DNA of 64,000 nucleotides from Evansella sp. LMS18 (GTDB taxonomy: Bacteria; Bacillota; Bacilli; Bacillales; Salisediminibacteriaceae): positions 4,526,001-4,590,000 of the forward strand of contig NZ_CP093301.1 of the NCBI RefSeq assembly GCF_024362785.1, given 5' to 3'. The translations under genes and the position numbers were made by a program. Position 1 is the stretch's first letter; each line of letters opens with the position of its first letter. The notes below the pieces were generated by a model that had not been told where the DNA came from, did not search any database, and saw nothing but the letters and a program-made list of their open reading frames with translations. Positions 35,299 to 43,720 of the stretch are shown one piece after another.

Positions 35299-36234
35299 AT
35301 GAATATTATTAAACTTTTTAACAGGAAGCTGATCATGCTTCCTCTGGCAGCAGCTTTATTTTTCATCCTCCCAGGCTGTGGCCAGGGCGGTGACAATCTG
35401 GCAGAACAGGGGAACGAACCTGATGAAGTGCACGCAGGCTCTCCACCCGGTGACGAAACTAACACCAATGGAGAAGATATTGCCGTGGGAGAGTTCCCGG
35501 TATATTGGCCCAGTGACTGCCGGAATCTTCCGTGGACCAAAAATGAGTTTGAGGAGCCTTCCGGAAAATGGTTCCTCCATAACGGGGAAGGCCTGCTGGG
35601 GTATCAGCTGACAACAGGAACTCAGAGATCAGGAAGCAGCTTCGTTGTTGACTTTATTGCTCATAAAGACGAGGGAGAGGAAATGGCCCGTACTGTAAAG
35701 GTTCAGCTGATTTCCTATAATCAAGACGGCAAAGAAGAGATAGTCGAAGAAGCAGAGGTGTTTGTTGAAACAGCAGGGAAGGGAGATCCAGTATATTCCG
35801 GGTCCCTGCCGGAAAAAGAAAATGTTTCCTATGTGCTGGCAGTGGAAATTCTGAATGAAGCAGGGGAAACAGAAGATACGATGCTGTCATGTATTTACGT
35901 GCCGGAACCGGAAATTAATGCAGAGCTGATGACAGATAAGGAAGTCTATTCAGGCGAGGAAGAGCTCGTTTTAATTCTTGAGAATCATGGACCGACGGAG
36001 CTGTTCTTCGGGGTTGACTACTCTGTGGAGAAGAAAGAGGCGGATTCCTGGGTGCCAGTCCCGCTTGATCTTGCTTTCATCAGTATCGGGTTATATTTAC
36101 CTCCTGGAGAAGAATATGAAAGTATTGTTGATATTAGTGAACTCGCCCCGGGAGAATACAGGGTATTGAAAAATGTGAGAGTGGAGGAGCTCGATTTGCA
36201 GGAAACGTTGACGGCACCGTTTATTATTGAATAA
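35299..36234 (+). CDS. lipoprotein with Ig-like domain
   Basis: A 311-residue lipoprotein. The signal runs to PGC (lipobox cysteine about residue 27), followed by an acidic linker and a middle domain rich in beta strands. The C-terminal domain (about 212-311) resembles a bacterial Ig-like domain: MTDKEVYSGEEELVLILENH, FFGVDYSVEKKEADSWVPV and LPPGEEYESIVDIS. It is probably an extracellular surface protein. GGCGGTGA precedes the ATG. Methyltransferase 36274-36837 follows 39 nt later. Confidence 0.75.
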   Translation: MNIIKLFNRKLIMLPLAAALFFILPGCGQGGDNLAEQGNEPDEVHAGSPPGDETNTNGEDIAVGEFPVYWPSDCRNLPWTKNEFEEPSGKWFLHNGEGLLGYQLTTGTQRSGSSFVVDFIAHKDEGEEMARTVKVQLISYNQDGKEEIVEEAEVFVETAGKGDPVYSGSLPEKENVSYVLAVEILNEAGETEDTMLSCIYVPEPEINAELMTDKEVYSGEEELVLILENHGPTELFFGVDYSVEKKEADSWVPVPLDLAFISIGLYLPPGEEYESIVDISELAPGEYRVLKNVRVEELDLQETLTAPFIIE

Positions 36235-36273
36235 AGAAATTCCGAGCAGGAACAGGAAAAGAGGAAGATTTTT

Positions 36274-36837
36274 ATGGACGATAAAACCAGATGGAACGAA
36301 AAATATAAGAAACGGCTCGATAATGAAAGGGAATCATCCGGTGCAAATGAACGGTTAAAATATCTCTCCCCGTACTTCAACGGGGGGAGGGCCGTGGATT
36401 TTGCTGCCGGCCTGGGGGAGAACAGCCTGTTTCTTGCCCGGCACGGATTTGATGTTCAGGCATTTGATATTTCAGAAATAGCCGTGGAGCATTTATCGAA
36501 AAAAGGGGAAGAAGAACAACTGCCCCTGGACGCCCATGTTTGTGACCTGACTAACCTGGACAGAGATCTTATCGGGAAGGACTCCGCTGACATAGCAGTC
36601 ATTGCTTATTACCTTGACAGAGAACTCATCCCTTTTGCCATGAAGACTGTAAAAACAGGAGGCTTCTTCTTTATGGAAACTTTCTTCTTAGCACCTGGAA
36701 AAGAGGAAGAGGGAGTCGCAAAGAAATACAAGCTGAAGCCTGGAGAACTTCTTTCTCTTTTTAAGGAGTGGCACATCCTTTATTTTGAAGAAAATGAACA
36801 CGAGGGCCGCCAGACTTTATTCGCGAGAAAAAGATAA
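36274..36837 (+). CDS. class I SAM methyltransferase, TehB-like
   Basis: A 187-residue methyltransferase of the short TehB/UbiE-like type. Motif I is AVDFAAGLGENSLFLARHGF, followed by VQAFDISEIAVEHL and a FFFMETFFLAPG strand. Such proteins methylate small acceptors, tellurite in TehB. AGAGGAAG lies upstream of the ATG. Confidence 0.82.
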   Translation: MDDKTRWNEKYKKRLDNERESSGANERLKYLSPYFNGGRAVDFAAGLGENSLFLARHGFDVQAFDISEIAVEHLSKKGEEEQLPLDAHVCDLTNLDRDLIGKDSADIAVIAYYLDRELIPFAMKTVKTGGFFFMETFFLAPGKEEEGVAKKYKLKPGELLSLFKEWHILYFEENEHEGRQTLFARKR

Positions 36838-36940
36838 TGGCCCTCCGGAACCCAAAAATTATTCTCAGAAATAAGGAAGTTGTACTGCCCGCCGCTGAAC
36901 TGAAGCAGCAGCCGGGATTGCAGCTTCCTTTTGTACAATT

Positions 36941-37095
36941 ATCCCGATGTAACCGTCCGTAAAACTCCCGCCTCAAAACAGGAGTGGAAGCGAAGATGTT
37001 TTGGCGGGATATAACGGACGCTAACATCCCGATTGGTTCAACTAACAATCAGTGGGGATGCATAAAACCCCCACTGATTGAAGGTTCACTTTATG
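36941..37095 (+). repeat. 155-bp two-hairpin dispersed element, copy D
   Basis: A well-preserved forward copy from TTATCCCGATG to CACTTTAT. The perfect arms CCCGCC/GGCGGG, GTCCGT/ACGGAC and CAATCAGTGGGG/CCCCACTGATTG are visible. Its end carries the stop codon (TTA on this strand, 37091-37093) of the YolD-like gene. Confidence 0.8.
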
Positions 37096-37426
37096 TAATT
37101 GAAATAATACAGTCAATCGTTATATACTCTCTTTCATCCTCATCACTTTTAATATGAAGTTTTTTAGTCAGATGATCGATATAATGGACTTTTCCGGTGA
37201 ATTCTTCGTAAAACCCATTTTTCCAGTAAACGAACGTCAATTCTTTATCAAATTCCATCGCTTCACAAATAAGATATTCGAATTCCTCTAATTGCTGCGG
37301 CTCCAGTTCCGGCTTCGGCTGTTTCTTATGCTCGTGCTGCAAGTCCCGCAGCATCGCCACATGCTCCGGCAGCATCATCGCTGTCCACTTAATTGTTCCC
37401 CGGTCCTTGTTTTGCTTCATATCCAT
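37091..37426 (-). CDS. YolD-like family protein
   Basis: A 111-residue protein with the YolD signature RGTIKWTAMMLPEHVAML and the C-terminal half GKVHYIDHLTKKLHIKSD...YITIDCIISI. YolD proteins usually lie next to a Y-family DNA polymerase gene (UvrX/YqjW) under SOS control, but none is present here. The ATG at 37426 is placed 9 nt after AGGAGGAG. The stop codon is within repeat copy D. Confidence 0.8.
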   Translation of the reverse strand: MDMKQNKDRGTIKWTAMMLPEHVAMLRDLQHEHKKQPKPELEPQQLEEFEYLICEAMEFDKELTFVYWKNGFYEEFTGKVHYIDHLTKKLHIKSDEDEREYITIDCIISIT

Positions 37427-37656
37427 TATCATCACTCCTCCTGAATTAATCATAACGGATTTCAAAAAACTAAACAAGAACAAATGTTCGTATATTGATG
37501 GATGAAGAGGAAATTTTTATCTATAGGGACCCGGACCAGGAATTAGTCCTGGCCTACAATAAGATAATAATAAACAACATTTACAAAAATTTGGTATGCC
37601 TTTTAAAAACACTATAGTAAAATGAATTTACAAAATTTATACTGGCGGTGTAGTTG

Positions 37657-38148
37657 ATGAGTAATATCCCATATGTCGAGCAATATTCCTGCAAGTATCA
37701 ATCTCAAGTACTAGATTTAATTCTCCAGATCCAGCAAGCAGAATACAATGTTTCCATCACGGAAAGCGACCAGCCTGATTTATCTGCCATTGAAGAATAT
37801 TACCAGACAGGCAACGGAAACTTCTGGGTTGCCCTTTACGAGGACAAAGTTGTTGGCACTATCAGTCTTTTAGATATAGGGAAGAAGGAAGCTGCATTAA
37901 GAAAAATGTTTGTAAACAAAGAGTACCGTGGTGCAAAATACAAGACAGCCAGCATGTTATTGAATACTGCCCTGAACTGGGGAAAAGAACGTGGAGTTAA
38001 AGCCATCTATCTCGGGACGACGCCTCAATTTTTAGCAGCACACAGGTTTTATGAAAAAAATGGATTTATCAGCATTGTTCCAGAGGATTTACCAGAAAAA
38101 TTCCCGGTGCTGCAGGTGGATAAAAAGTTCTATAAATACGTCCTTTAA
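37657..38148 (+). CDS. GNAT-family N-acetyltransferase
   Basis: A 163-residue single-domain GNAT protein: FWVALYEDKVVGTISLLDIG, KMFVNKEYRGAKYKTASMLL in place of a strict acetyl-CoA loop, and AAHRFYEKNGF near the end. It resembles small Bacillus acetyltransferases of unknown substrate. GGCGGTG lies upstream. A terminator follows. Confidence 0.82.
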   Translation: MSNIPYVEQYSCKYQSQVLDLILQIQQAEYNVSITESDQPDLSAIEEYYQTGNGNFWVALYEDKVVGTISLLDIGKKEAALRKMFVNKEYRGAKYKTASMLLNTALNWGKERGVKAIYLGTTPQFLAAHRFYEKNGFISIVPEDLPEKFPVLQVDKKFYKYVL

Positions 38149-38177
38149 CAAACTGACGCAGGAACCTCCCGCTCAGA

Positions 38178-38222
38178 CCAGAAGCCTGGGAGTGCCTTAA
38201 CAAGCCCCCCAGGCTTTTTTCT
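38178..38222 (+). terminator. intrinsic terminator
   Basis: The arms AGCCTGGG and CCCAGGCT are followed by T6, 30 nt after the acetyltransferase stop. Confidence 0.75.
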
Positions 38223-38289
38223 ATGTTAACCATAGAGGATTTGTTCTTCCTGTGGTCCGTCTCCCGGAATGCGCTAAGCACCACCCATA

Positions 38290-38586
38290 TTAATAGAGAG
38301 AAAAGCTGATTCCTCCGTCTTCACTGATCTCAATGGTAGAATAACTTTCAAAGGTGTCCTGATGGGTAATTTCATGCTCCTGCAGTTTACCGAAGCTTTC
38401 CATATAATTTCTGTACGATTCCGGTTCCTTTATCAAATGGTAGTAATGCACCCGCTTACCATCGACTTCTTCACTACCCTTGTAAGAAATACGGTCCTCA
38501 TACTCCTTCTTAAACCAGCTCCTGGCTTCCTCATGGCTTTCAAAGTCAGGCATTTCATTTATAATTTCCGTAATATCAAAATTCAT
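38290..38586 (-). CDS. conserved-looking hypothetical protein (98 residues)
   Basis: A soluble acidic protein (NEMPDFESHEEARSWFKKEY...YYHLIKEPESYRNYMESFG). AAAGGAG sits 9 nt before the ATG. The pattern of an internal HxxEEAxxWFKxxY suggests a small globular domain, but I do not recognise it. It borders the IS3 element. Confidence 0.55.
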   Translation of the reverse strand: MNFDITEIINEMPDFESHEEARSWFKKEYEDRISYKGSEEVDGKRVHYYHLIKEPESYRNYMESFGKLQEHEITHQDTFESYSTIEISEDGGISFSLY

Positions 38587-38772
38587 TTAACGTCTGCTCC
38601 TTTCCGATCACGCACTTAGTTTGTCCTCGAGAGCTTGTATAATGCACAGGTTCTGCTTTTCAGGGTTATAGCGGCGAAAACTCTTAAGCCCCCTTAATCA
38701 TTTAGACACCATATACAGGTTATGAAAACTCCTAAATGGTGGCAAAAATGATTAAAAAAGGGAGAAAACAGA

Positions 38773-39081
38773 ATGGCTAAGAGAATTGATGTTATTGAAG
38801 ATGTAAAAAAGAAATACGTTCGCATGGCCTTGGAGACAGGGAATTACACCTCCATCGCCAGAAAGGCTGGAATATCCAGAGAAACTCTTAGGAATTGGAT
38901 CAAACTATACGAAGATGAAGTTCGTGACGTGATGGAAACCGAAGGATCAACGAGTTTATCCGATAACCCCACAAAGGAGGAACTTCAAAAGAAATACGAA
39001 CAGGCAATGATTCTATTAGGCGAAAAAGAATTGGAAGTTGCCATGCTAAAGAATGTTATAAAAAAAAACGAGTTCCTCTAA
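38773..39081 (+). CDS. IS3-family transposase OrfA
   Basis: A 102-residue DNA-binding subunit with an N-terminal helix-turn-helix (YTSIARKAGISRETLRNWIKLY) and a C-terminal leucine-zipper-like coiled coil (KKYEQAMILLGEKELEVAML). A run of nine A residues (39060-39068) lies just before its stop. A -1 slip there enters the orfB frame and would make the OrfAB transposase. A GGGAG site precedes the ATG. Confidence 0.9.
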   Translation: MAKRIDVIEDVKKKYVRMALETGNYTSIARKAGISRETLRNWIKLYEDEVRDVMETEGSTSLSDNPTKEELQKKYEQAMILLGEKELEVAMLKNVIKKNEFL

Positions 39082-39110
39082 TCCTCCTGCTAAAAGAAAT
39101 CGAGGAATGG

Positions 39111-40019
39111 GTGAAAGACGGTTTTCCAGTAACTAAAACTACAAGAGCATTAAATGTGGAACGTTCGCTGTATTATTACCATCAAAAGAATAAACAGGTC
39201 ACAGAAAAGTCCTCACAAGGCCGACCAGTACCTGGGTTTTCCTTGGCTAAGACTGGTGCGAAAATATCTGATGAGCAGATTGAAGAATTCCTAATGGAAG
39301 CTGTGGAGGGTGAGGAAGGTGTCTACGGATACCGAAAACTCACCAACTACCTTAAAGACCAACATAAGTTGATCATAAACCCTAAAAAGGTCTATCGCCT
39401 TTGTGAAAAGTTGAATATTCTGTTACCTCAGCGAAGAAAATCTAAGTATCCCCGAAGGTTGGCGAAGCAACACACGATAACAGCTTCTAACCAGCTTTGG
39501 CAACTGGATATAAAGTATGGCTCGATTGAAGGTAGTGGACGATTCGTTTTTCTAGCTAGTGCTATTGATGTATATGACCGGTGTATCGTTGGATACTATC
39601 GCGGCCCAGAATGTAAAGCAACAAACATTACGAAAATGCTTCAAGGGGCGTTATTGAGACGGGGTGTTCACCATGAAGGTGAGACTTCTTCGAAGTTGAT
39701 TATTCGTACAGATAACGGCCCACAATTTGTCAGTGAACATTTTGGCAGCTTTTGTGAGCATCAACACCTATATCATGAACGCATACCAAGCAAATCACCG
39801 GATTTAAACGCACATATTGAATCGTTCCATAGCGTCATCGAAAGGGAGTGTTACCAACGTTACCGTTTTGAATGCTTCGAAGAAGCCTATTACAGGATAG
39901 ATGAGTATATGGATTTCTATAATAACCGGCGTTACCATGGGAGCCTAAAATATTTATCGCCGGCAAAGTTCTATAAATTATATAGCAAAGGAAACTGTCC
40001 ACAAATAATTAACTTATAG
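39111..40019 (+). CDS. IS3-family transposase OrfB (rve integrase core)
   Basis: A 302-residue catalytic subunit with the DDE residues visible: Asp in WQLDIKYG, Asp in IIRTDNGPQF and Glu in NAHIESFHS, followed by YNNRRYHGSLKYLSP. The frame stays open upstream of the GTG to about 39060 (RVPLILLLKEIEEWVKDGFP), overlapping the end of orfA. It is thus probably made mainly as a frameshifted OrfAB fusion. No internal stop or gap is seen. Confidence 0.9.
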   Translation: MKDGFPVTKTTRALNVERSLYYYHQKNKQVTEKSSQGRPVPGFSLAKTGAKISDEQIEEFLMEAVEGEEGVYGYRKLTNYLKDQHKLIINPKKVYRLCEKLNILLPQRRKSKYPRRLAKQHTITASNQLWQLDIKYGSIEGSGRFVFLASAIDVYDRCIVGYYRGPECKATNITKMLQGALLRRGVHHEGETSSKLIIRTDNGPQFVSEHFGSFCEHQHLYHERIPSKSPDLNAHIESFHSVIERECYQRYRFECFEEAYYRIDEYMDFYNNRRYHGSLKYLSPAKFYKLYSKGNCPQIINL

Positions 40020-40041
40020 AACCAAAGGGAGTGATTTTCCT

Positions 40042-40141
40042 CTTCTTCACCTAACTACCCAGCAGTTGATTAAGCGTAAGGGTCAAGCGGTTTTGGCTTG
40101 ATGCTTACGTGCAATCAACTACCCTTCGAAAGGTGAAGAAG
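40042..40141. repeat. 100-nt nested hairpin in the IS 3' end
   Basis: The outer arms CTTCTTCACCT and AGGTGAAGAAG, the middle arms AGTTGATT and AATCAACT, and the inner arms AAGCGTAAG/CTTACG and GTCAAGC/GCTTGA fold into one long imperfect hairpin. It lies between the orfB stop and the right inverted repeat. Confidence 0.7.
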
Positions 40142-40200
40142 TGTCTACCTAAAAGTGAGCAGTAGGTGTCTAAATTGAAGGGGCCAAACCGAAAATGCTG

Positions 40201-40288
40201 GTTTTATTGGCGAAATAATTATTTTATCGGCGAAATTAGAAAGGTTATTGGCGAAAACCACTTTTTATTTGCGACTCGCCAATATATC
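40201..40288 (+). repeat. four-unit TTTATCGGCGAA array, copy 2
   Basis: Units TTTATTGGCGAAAT, TTTATCGGCGAAAT, GTTATTGGCGAAAA and TTTATTTGCGACTC occur every 20-21 nt and close with CGCCAATATAT. The plan matches the array at 15531-15620. It directly abuts the right end of the IS3 element. The rest of 40289-40480 shows nothing clear. Confidence 0.75.
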
Positions 40289-40482
40289 ATAGCAATCTAC
40301 CCAAAAGCAGGCTTTGTACAGATTTTGAAGAAACTCTTCCTTAAAACAAGGAAAAGACAACGTCCATCAAGAAGAGTAATACTGCAGCAATGTTCACATA
40401 TTTTTCATTTGAGTCTGTCACAAAGATACGTTAAGATGGGTGTTGGGTGTAATGGAAATAATTAGCGAAAGGGGGATACTCA

Positions 40483-40665
40483 GTGAATACAAAGGAAGAA
40501 ATCATCAAAATGATTAAAAACCTGCCGGAAGATGCAACAGTCGAGGATATCATGAAAGAATTATACGTAAAAGCAAAGGTTGAGAAAAGGCTTGATCGTA
40601 TGGAAGGCAGAAATGGCATCCCTCAGGGCGACTACACAACAAAAACATGGAAACTGCTTCATTGA
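40483..40665 (+). CDS. antitoxin-like small protein without toxin partner
   Basis: A 60-residue protein starting at GTG with AAAGGGGGA 7 nt upstream. The pattern MIKNLPEDATVEDIMKELYVKAKVEKRLDRMEGRNGIPQ resembles short RelB/ParE-type antitoxins (for example IxxLPEDATxxDIxxxLYVxxKxxxGLxxxxxGxxI). The usual following toxin ORF is missing; a terminator follows instead. The C-terminus may be truncated. It could be a stand-alone regulator. Confidence 0.6.
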   Translation: MNTKEEIIKMIKNLPEDATVEDIMKELYVKAKVEKRLDRMEGRNGIPQGDYTTKTWKLLH

Positions 40666-40737
40666 TCCGCAGTCTGGCAGGCAGCGGAAAACAGAAAACG
40701 AAATGGCACTTATATCATAATTATATAATCCGTTGCT

Positions 40738-40769
40738 GACATCACTGCAGAGTGGTGTTCTTTTTTTGC
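40738..40769 (+). terminator. intrinsic terminator
   Basis: The arms ACATCACT and AGTGGTGT are followed by TCTTTTTTT. Confidence 0.8.
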
Positions 40770-40867
40770 CAAAATTATGTCTTGTTTAACGAAGGGCTGA
40801 TTCAGGAAATATTACATACGACAAGGGTTACACATTAACGCATCAATTTTTGAACGGAGGCGGTAAT

Positions 40868-41551
40868 ATGGCAAAAGTTCTGATGGTATTATCAAGCGGC
40901 TATAATGACGAGGCGAATGAATATGAAACAGGCTGGTGGGGGGAAGAACTGTTCGCTCCACTCCATGCCCTTGAAAACGCCGGGCATAAGGTAGATCTTG
41001 CTTCACCAATGGGAGGCAAACCAACAGTCGACAAGAATAGCTTTGAGCCTGAATACGATCCAGACGGAACCTATAAAGAGCTTTATGAATCCGGAAGAGC
41101 TGATGAAACAGCGAAGATTTCCGAAGTTATAGCGGAAGAATACGATGCACTGCTTATCGTCGGCGGCCATGGGGCGATGTTTGACCTGGCGAAAGATGAC
41201 GACCTCCACCGTGTGATAAATGCAGTGTATGATAATGGAGGAATCATTGGTGCAGAGTGCCACGGTCCGGCACCGCTTATCTGGACGAAGCGGCCTGACG
41301 GAAAAAGCATCATTGACGGGAAAAAAGTAACCGGATATCCTGATGAAATAGAACCAGAAGGACTGCTGGACAATGTGTTGCCGTTCAGCCTTGAACAGGA
41401 GCTCTCAAAAATCGCCGACTATGACAAAGGGGATCTGAACGAAAAAGCTCACGCTGTCTGGGCAGATGACCAGATCGTTACAAGCCGGGACCCTTTTTCT
41501 TCTGAGTTGATGGGCGAAGAGCTTGTAAAGGCGCTGGAAAAAAGAAAATAA
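40868..41551 (+). CDS. DJ-1/PfpI-family class I amidotransferase-like protein
   Basis: A 227-residue protein of the DJ-1/Hsp31 group. The nucleophile elbow GAECHGPAPLI contains the cysteine, with Glu in AFPLHALENAG-like APLHALENAGHKVDLASP and LIVGGHGAMFDL as further family marks. Members act as glyoxalases, deglycases or chaperones under stress. GGAGGCGG precedes the ATG at 40868 by 8 nt. It is followed by a terminator and pepF. Confidence 0.85.
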   Translation: MAKVLMVLSSGYNDEANEYETGWWGEELFAPLHALENAGHKVDLASPMGGKPTVDKNSFEPEYDPDGTYKELYESGRADETAKISEVIAEEYDALLIVGGHGAMFDLAKDDDLHRVINAVYDNGGIIGAECHGPAPLIWTKRPDGKSIIDGKKVTGYPDEIEPEGLLDNVLPFSLEQELSKIADYDKGDLNEKAHAVWADDQIVTSRDPFSSELMGEELVKALEKRK

Positions 41552-41561
41552 AGATTTGTAA

Positions 41562-41602
41562 TAGGAATACCCTTGCCGGACCAGCCTGGCAAGGGTATTT
41601 TT
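41562..41602 (+). terminator. intrinsic terminator
   Basis: The arms AATACCCTTGCC and GGCAAGGGTATT are followed by TTTG. Confidence 0.82.
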
Positions 41603-41772
41603 GTGGTTCGGTAGAGAAGCGCAGCTGAACAGTAACTATCAAACTTCCTTCAATATATTTAAAATATTTTGTTTTTCAGGTATAATAAAACTATCTTCCG
41701 AACCCGAAATAATACAGTTAAATGTAAATAAGGTGCCGACTTTATTTTTACGAAATCGAAGGGAGTAATGAT

Positions 41773-43590
41773 ATGTCAGCAACTGTTAGGAAAACTCTTA
41801 CCCGCTCAGAGGTTCCCGTGGAACAGACATGGGATGTTACAGACCTTTTCGCCACAGAGGAAGACTGGAAAAAGGAACTGGAAGCAATTAAAAAGGATAT
41901 TGGAACAGTTACACAATATAAAGGACAGCTTGGAGAAAGCGGGGAAACACTCCTTCATTGCCTCATTGCTAAGGACGAGCTCCGTGAACGGCTGATGCGA
42001 GTGGAAACATATGCCCACCTCCGCCAGACAGGGGATGGCTCTGATCCGGTAAACCAGACGAATTCTGTGCTGGCAGGGGGATTAGCAGCAACCGTCAGTG
42101 AAAATCTTGCATTTATAGAATCGGAAATTCTCAGCCTCTCTGACGAAACGATTCACACATACATAGAACAGGTGCCTGCCCTCCAGGAATTCCGGAAGGT
42201 ACTTGAAGATTTACTGGCCTCCCAAGCCCACAGGCTCACTCCTGATGCGGAAGAAGTACTCGCGGCTTATACAGAAGTACATCAGGCCCCTTATATGATC
42301 TATGAAAGAAGCAGAACATCGGATATGAGTTTCCCGTCTTTTCAAACAGACGATGGAACGGAGCATGAATTAACCTTCAACTCATTCCCAGCCTATGAAG
42401 GCTCTGCGGATACGGAGCTTCGCCGTAAAGCATACGCTGCGTTTACGGATACACTGAAACAATACCAGAATACTTATGCGGCGAATTATGCTGTTGAGGT
42501 GAAAAGACAGGTAGTGGAGGCAAGACTCCGAGGCTATGAATCTGCAACAGACATGCTTCTGGATAAGCAGGAAGTAACGAAGGAGATGTACCATAATCAG
42601 CTCGATACGATCCAGGAAGAACTTGCGCCGCATATGCGCCGCTACGCGAAGCTGAAAAAACAGGTTCTGGGCCTTGATAAAATGACGTTCGCTGATTTAA
42701 AAGCACCTCTCGACCCGGAATTTGATCCGCCGGTAACATATGAAGAAGCTTCTAAGCTAGTTCTCGAGTCCCTGAAAGTAATGGGCCCAGAATATATGGA
42801 GATCATGGAAAAAGGAGTGAGCGACCGCTGGATTGACCGTGCTGACAACGTTGGCAAACGTTCCGGAGCTTTCTGTACAAGCCCTTATGGCGTGCATCCG
42901 TACATTCTGATGACCTGGCAGGATTCCATGCGAAACGCCTATACGCTTGCCCATGAGCTTGGCCACGCAGGGCATTTCGGTTTAGCAGGAAAGTATCAAC
43001 GCATCTCCAACACCCGTGCATCACTTTACTTTATTGAAGCGCCGTCAACAATGAATGAAATGCTCCTCAGCCGTCACATTCTCTCTCAGCCGAATGATGA
43101 CCGGATGCGCCGCTGGGTTGTCCTTCAGTCTCTGGGAACGTATTATCATAACTTTGTTACACATATTCTTGAAGGAGAGCTTCAGCGAAGAGTTTACAAG
43201 CTCGTCCACGAAGGAACGCCAATCACAGCAAAACTGCTGAATGAGCAAAAAAGAGAGGCTCTGGCTAATTTCTGGGGTGATGCAGTTGAAATCGACGAAG
43301 GTGCCGGCCTGACGTGGATGCGCCAGCCCCACTATTATATGGGTCTCTACCCTTACACGTATTCTGCCGGGCTGACAGCTTCGACAGCTGCAGCGCAGAT
43401 GTTTGTGGAAGAGGGCCAGCCGGCGATTGATCGCTGGTTAACTGCAATGAAAGCAGGAGGAACGATGAAACCGCTGGAATTAATGCAGCTTGCCGGGGTA
43501 GATTTATCCACACCAGAGCCAATTAAAAAAGCAGTCGCCTATGTTGGCACCCTGATTGATGACCTTGAAAAAAGCTTTGATGTGAAATAA
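41773..43590 (+). CDS. pepF: oligoendopeptidase F
   Basis: A 605-residue M3B zinc peptidase that degrades short peptides in the cytosol. The zinc motif is AHELGHAGH (HExxH), with a downstream Glu in YFIEAPSTMNEML. The N-terminal helical domain RSEVPVEQTWDVTDLFATEE is typical. Length is normal and no frame break is seen. GAAGGGAG lies 10 nt before the ATG. It forms its own unit between terminators. Confidence 0.95.
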   Translation: MSATVRKTLTRSEVPVEQTWDVTDLFATEEDWKKELEAIKKDIGTVTQYKGQLGESGETLLHCLIAKDELRERLMRVETYAHLRQTGDGSDPVNQTNSVLAGGLAATVSENLAFIESEILSLSDETIHTYIEQVPALQEFRKVLEDLLASQAHRLTPDAEEVLAAYTEVHQAPYMIYERSRTSDMSFPSFQTDDGTEHELTFNSFPAYEGSADTELRRKAYAAFTDTLKQYQNTYAANYAVEVKRQVVEARLRGYESATDMLLDKQEVTKEMYHNQLDTIQEELAPHMRRYAKLKKQVLGLDKMTFADLKAPLDPEFDPPVTYEEASKLVLESLKVMGPEYMEIMEKGVSDRWIDRADNVGKRSGAFCTSPYGVHPYILMTWQDSMRNAYTLAHELGHAGHFGLAGKYQRISNTRASLYFIEAPSTMNEMLLSRHILSQPNDDRMRRWVVLQSLGTYYHNFVTHILEGELQRRVYKLVHEGTPITAKLLNEQKREALANFWGDAVEIDEGAGLTWMRQPHYYMGLYPYTYSAGLTASTAAAQMFVEEGQPAIDRWLTAMKAGGTMKPLELMQLAGVDLSTPEPIKKAVAYVGTLIDDLEKSFDVK

Positions 43591-43599
43591 ATGGAGGAC

Positions 43600-43633
43600 C
43601 TCCAGCCAGATTAATGGCTGGAGGTTTTTTGAT
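43600..43633 (+). terminator. intrinsic terminator after pepF
   Basis: The perfect arms CCTCCAGCCA and TGGCTGGAGG are followed by T6. Confidence 0.9.
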
Positions 43634-43720
43634 AAAGTTCTGTCAAAGAGAAAAATTTTCTGGAATTCCGTAAGGCCCATAGTTTATAATACGTTAGAAA
43701 GTTTTTGAGAGGGTGGCATA

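Larger units (their letters stand above)
38688..40185 (+). mobile_element. IS3-family insertion sequence
   Basis: An element of about 1.5 kb with orfA and orfB in the IS3 arrangement. Imperfect terminal inverted repeats are at 38688-38710 (GCCCCCTT...TTTAGACACC) and 40165-40185 (GGTGTCTAAATTGAAGGGG...). Both ORFs look complete. Outside both ends are GGCGAAA-type repeat units, so it probably entered a TTTATCGGCGAA array. No target duplication is obvious. Confidence 0.85.

Noticed and set aside
40166-40465. A 99-codon ORF at the right end of the IS
   Set aside because: It starts inside the inverted repeat and crosses the GGCGAA array; no binding site and no family features.
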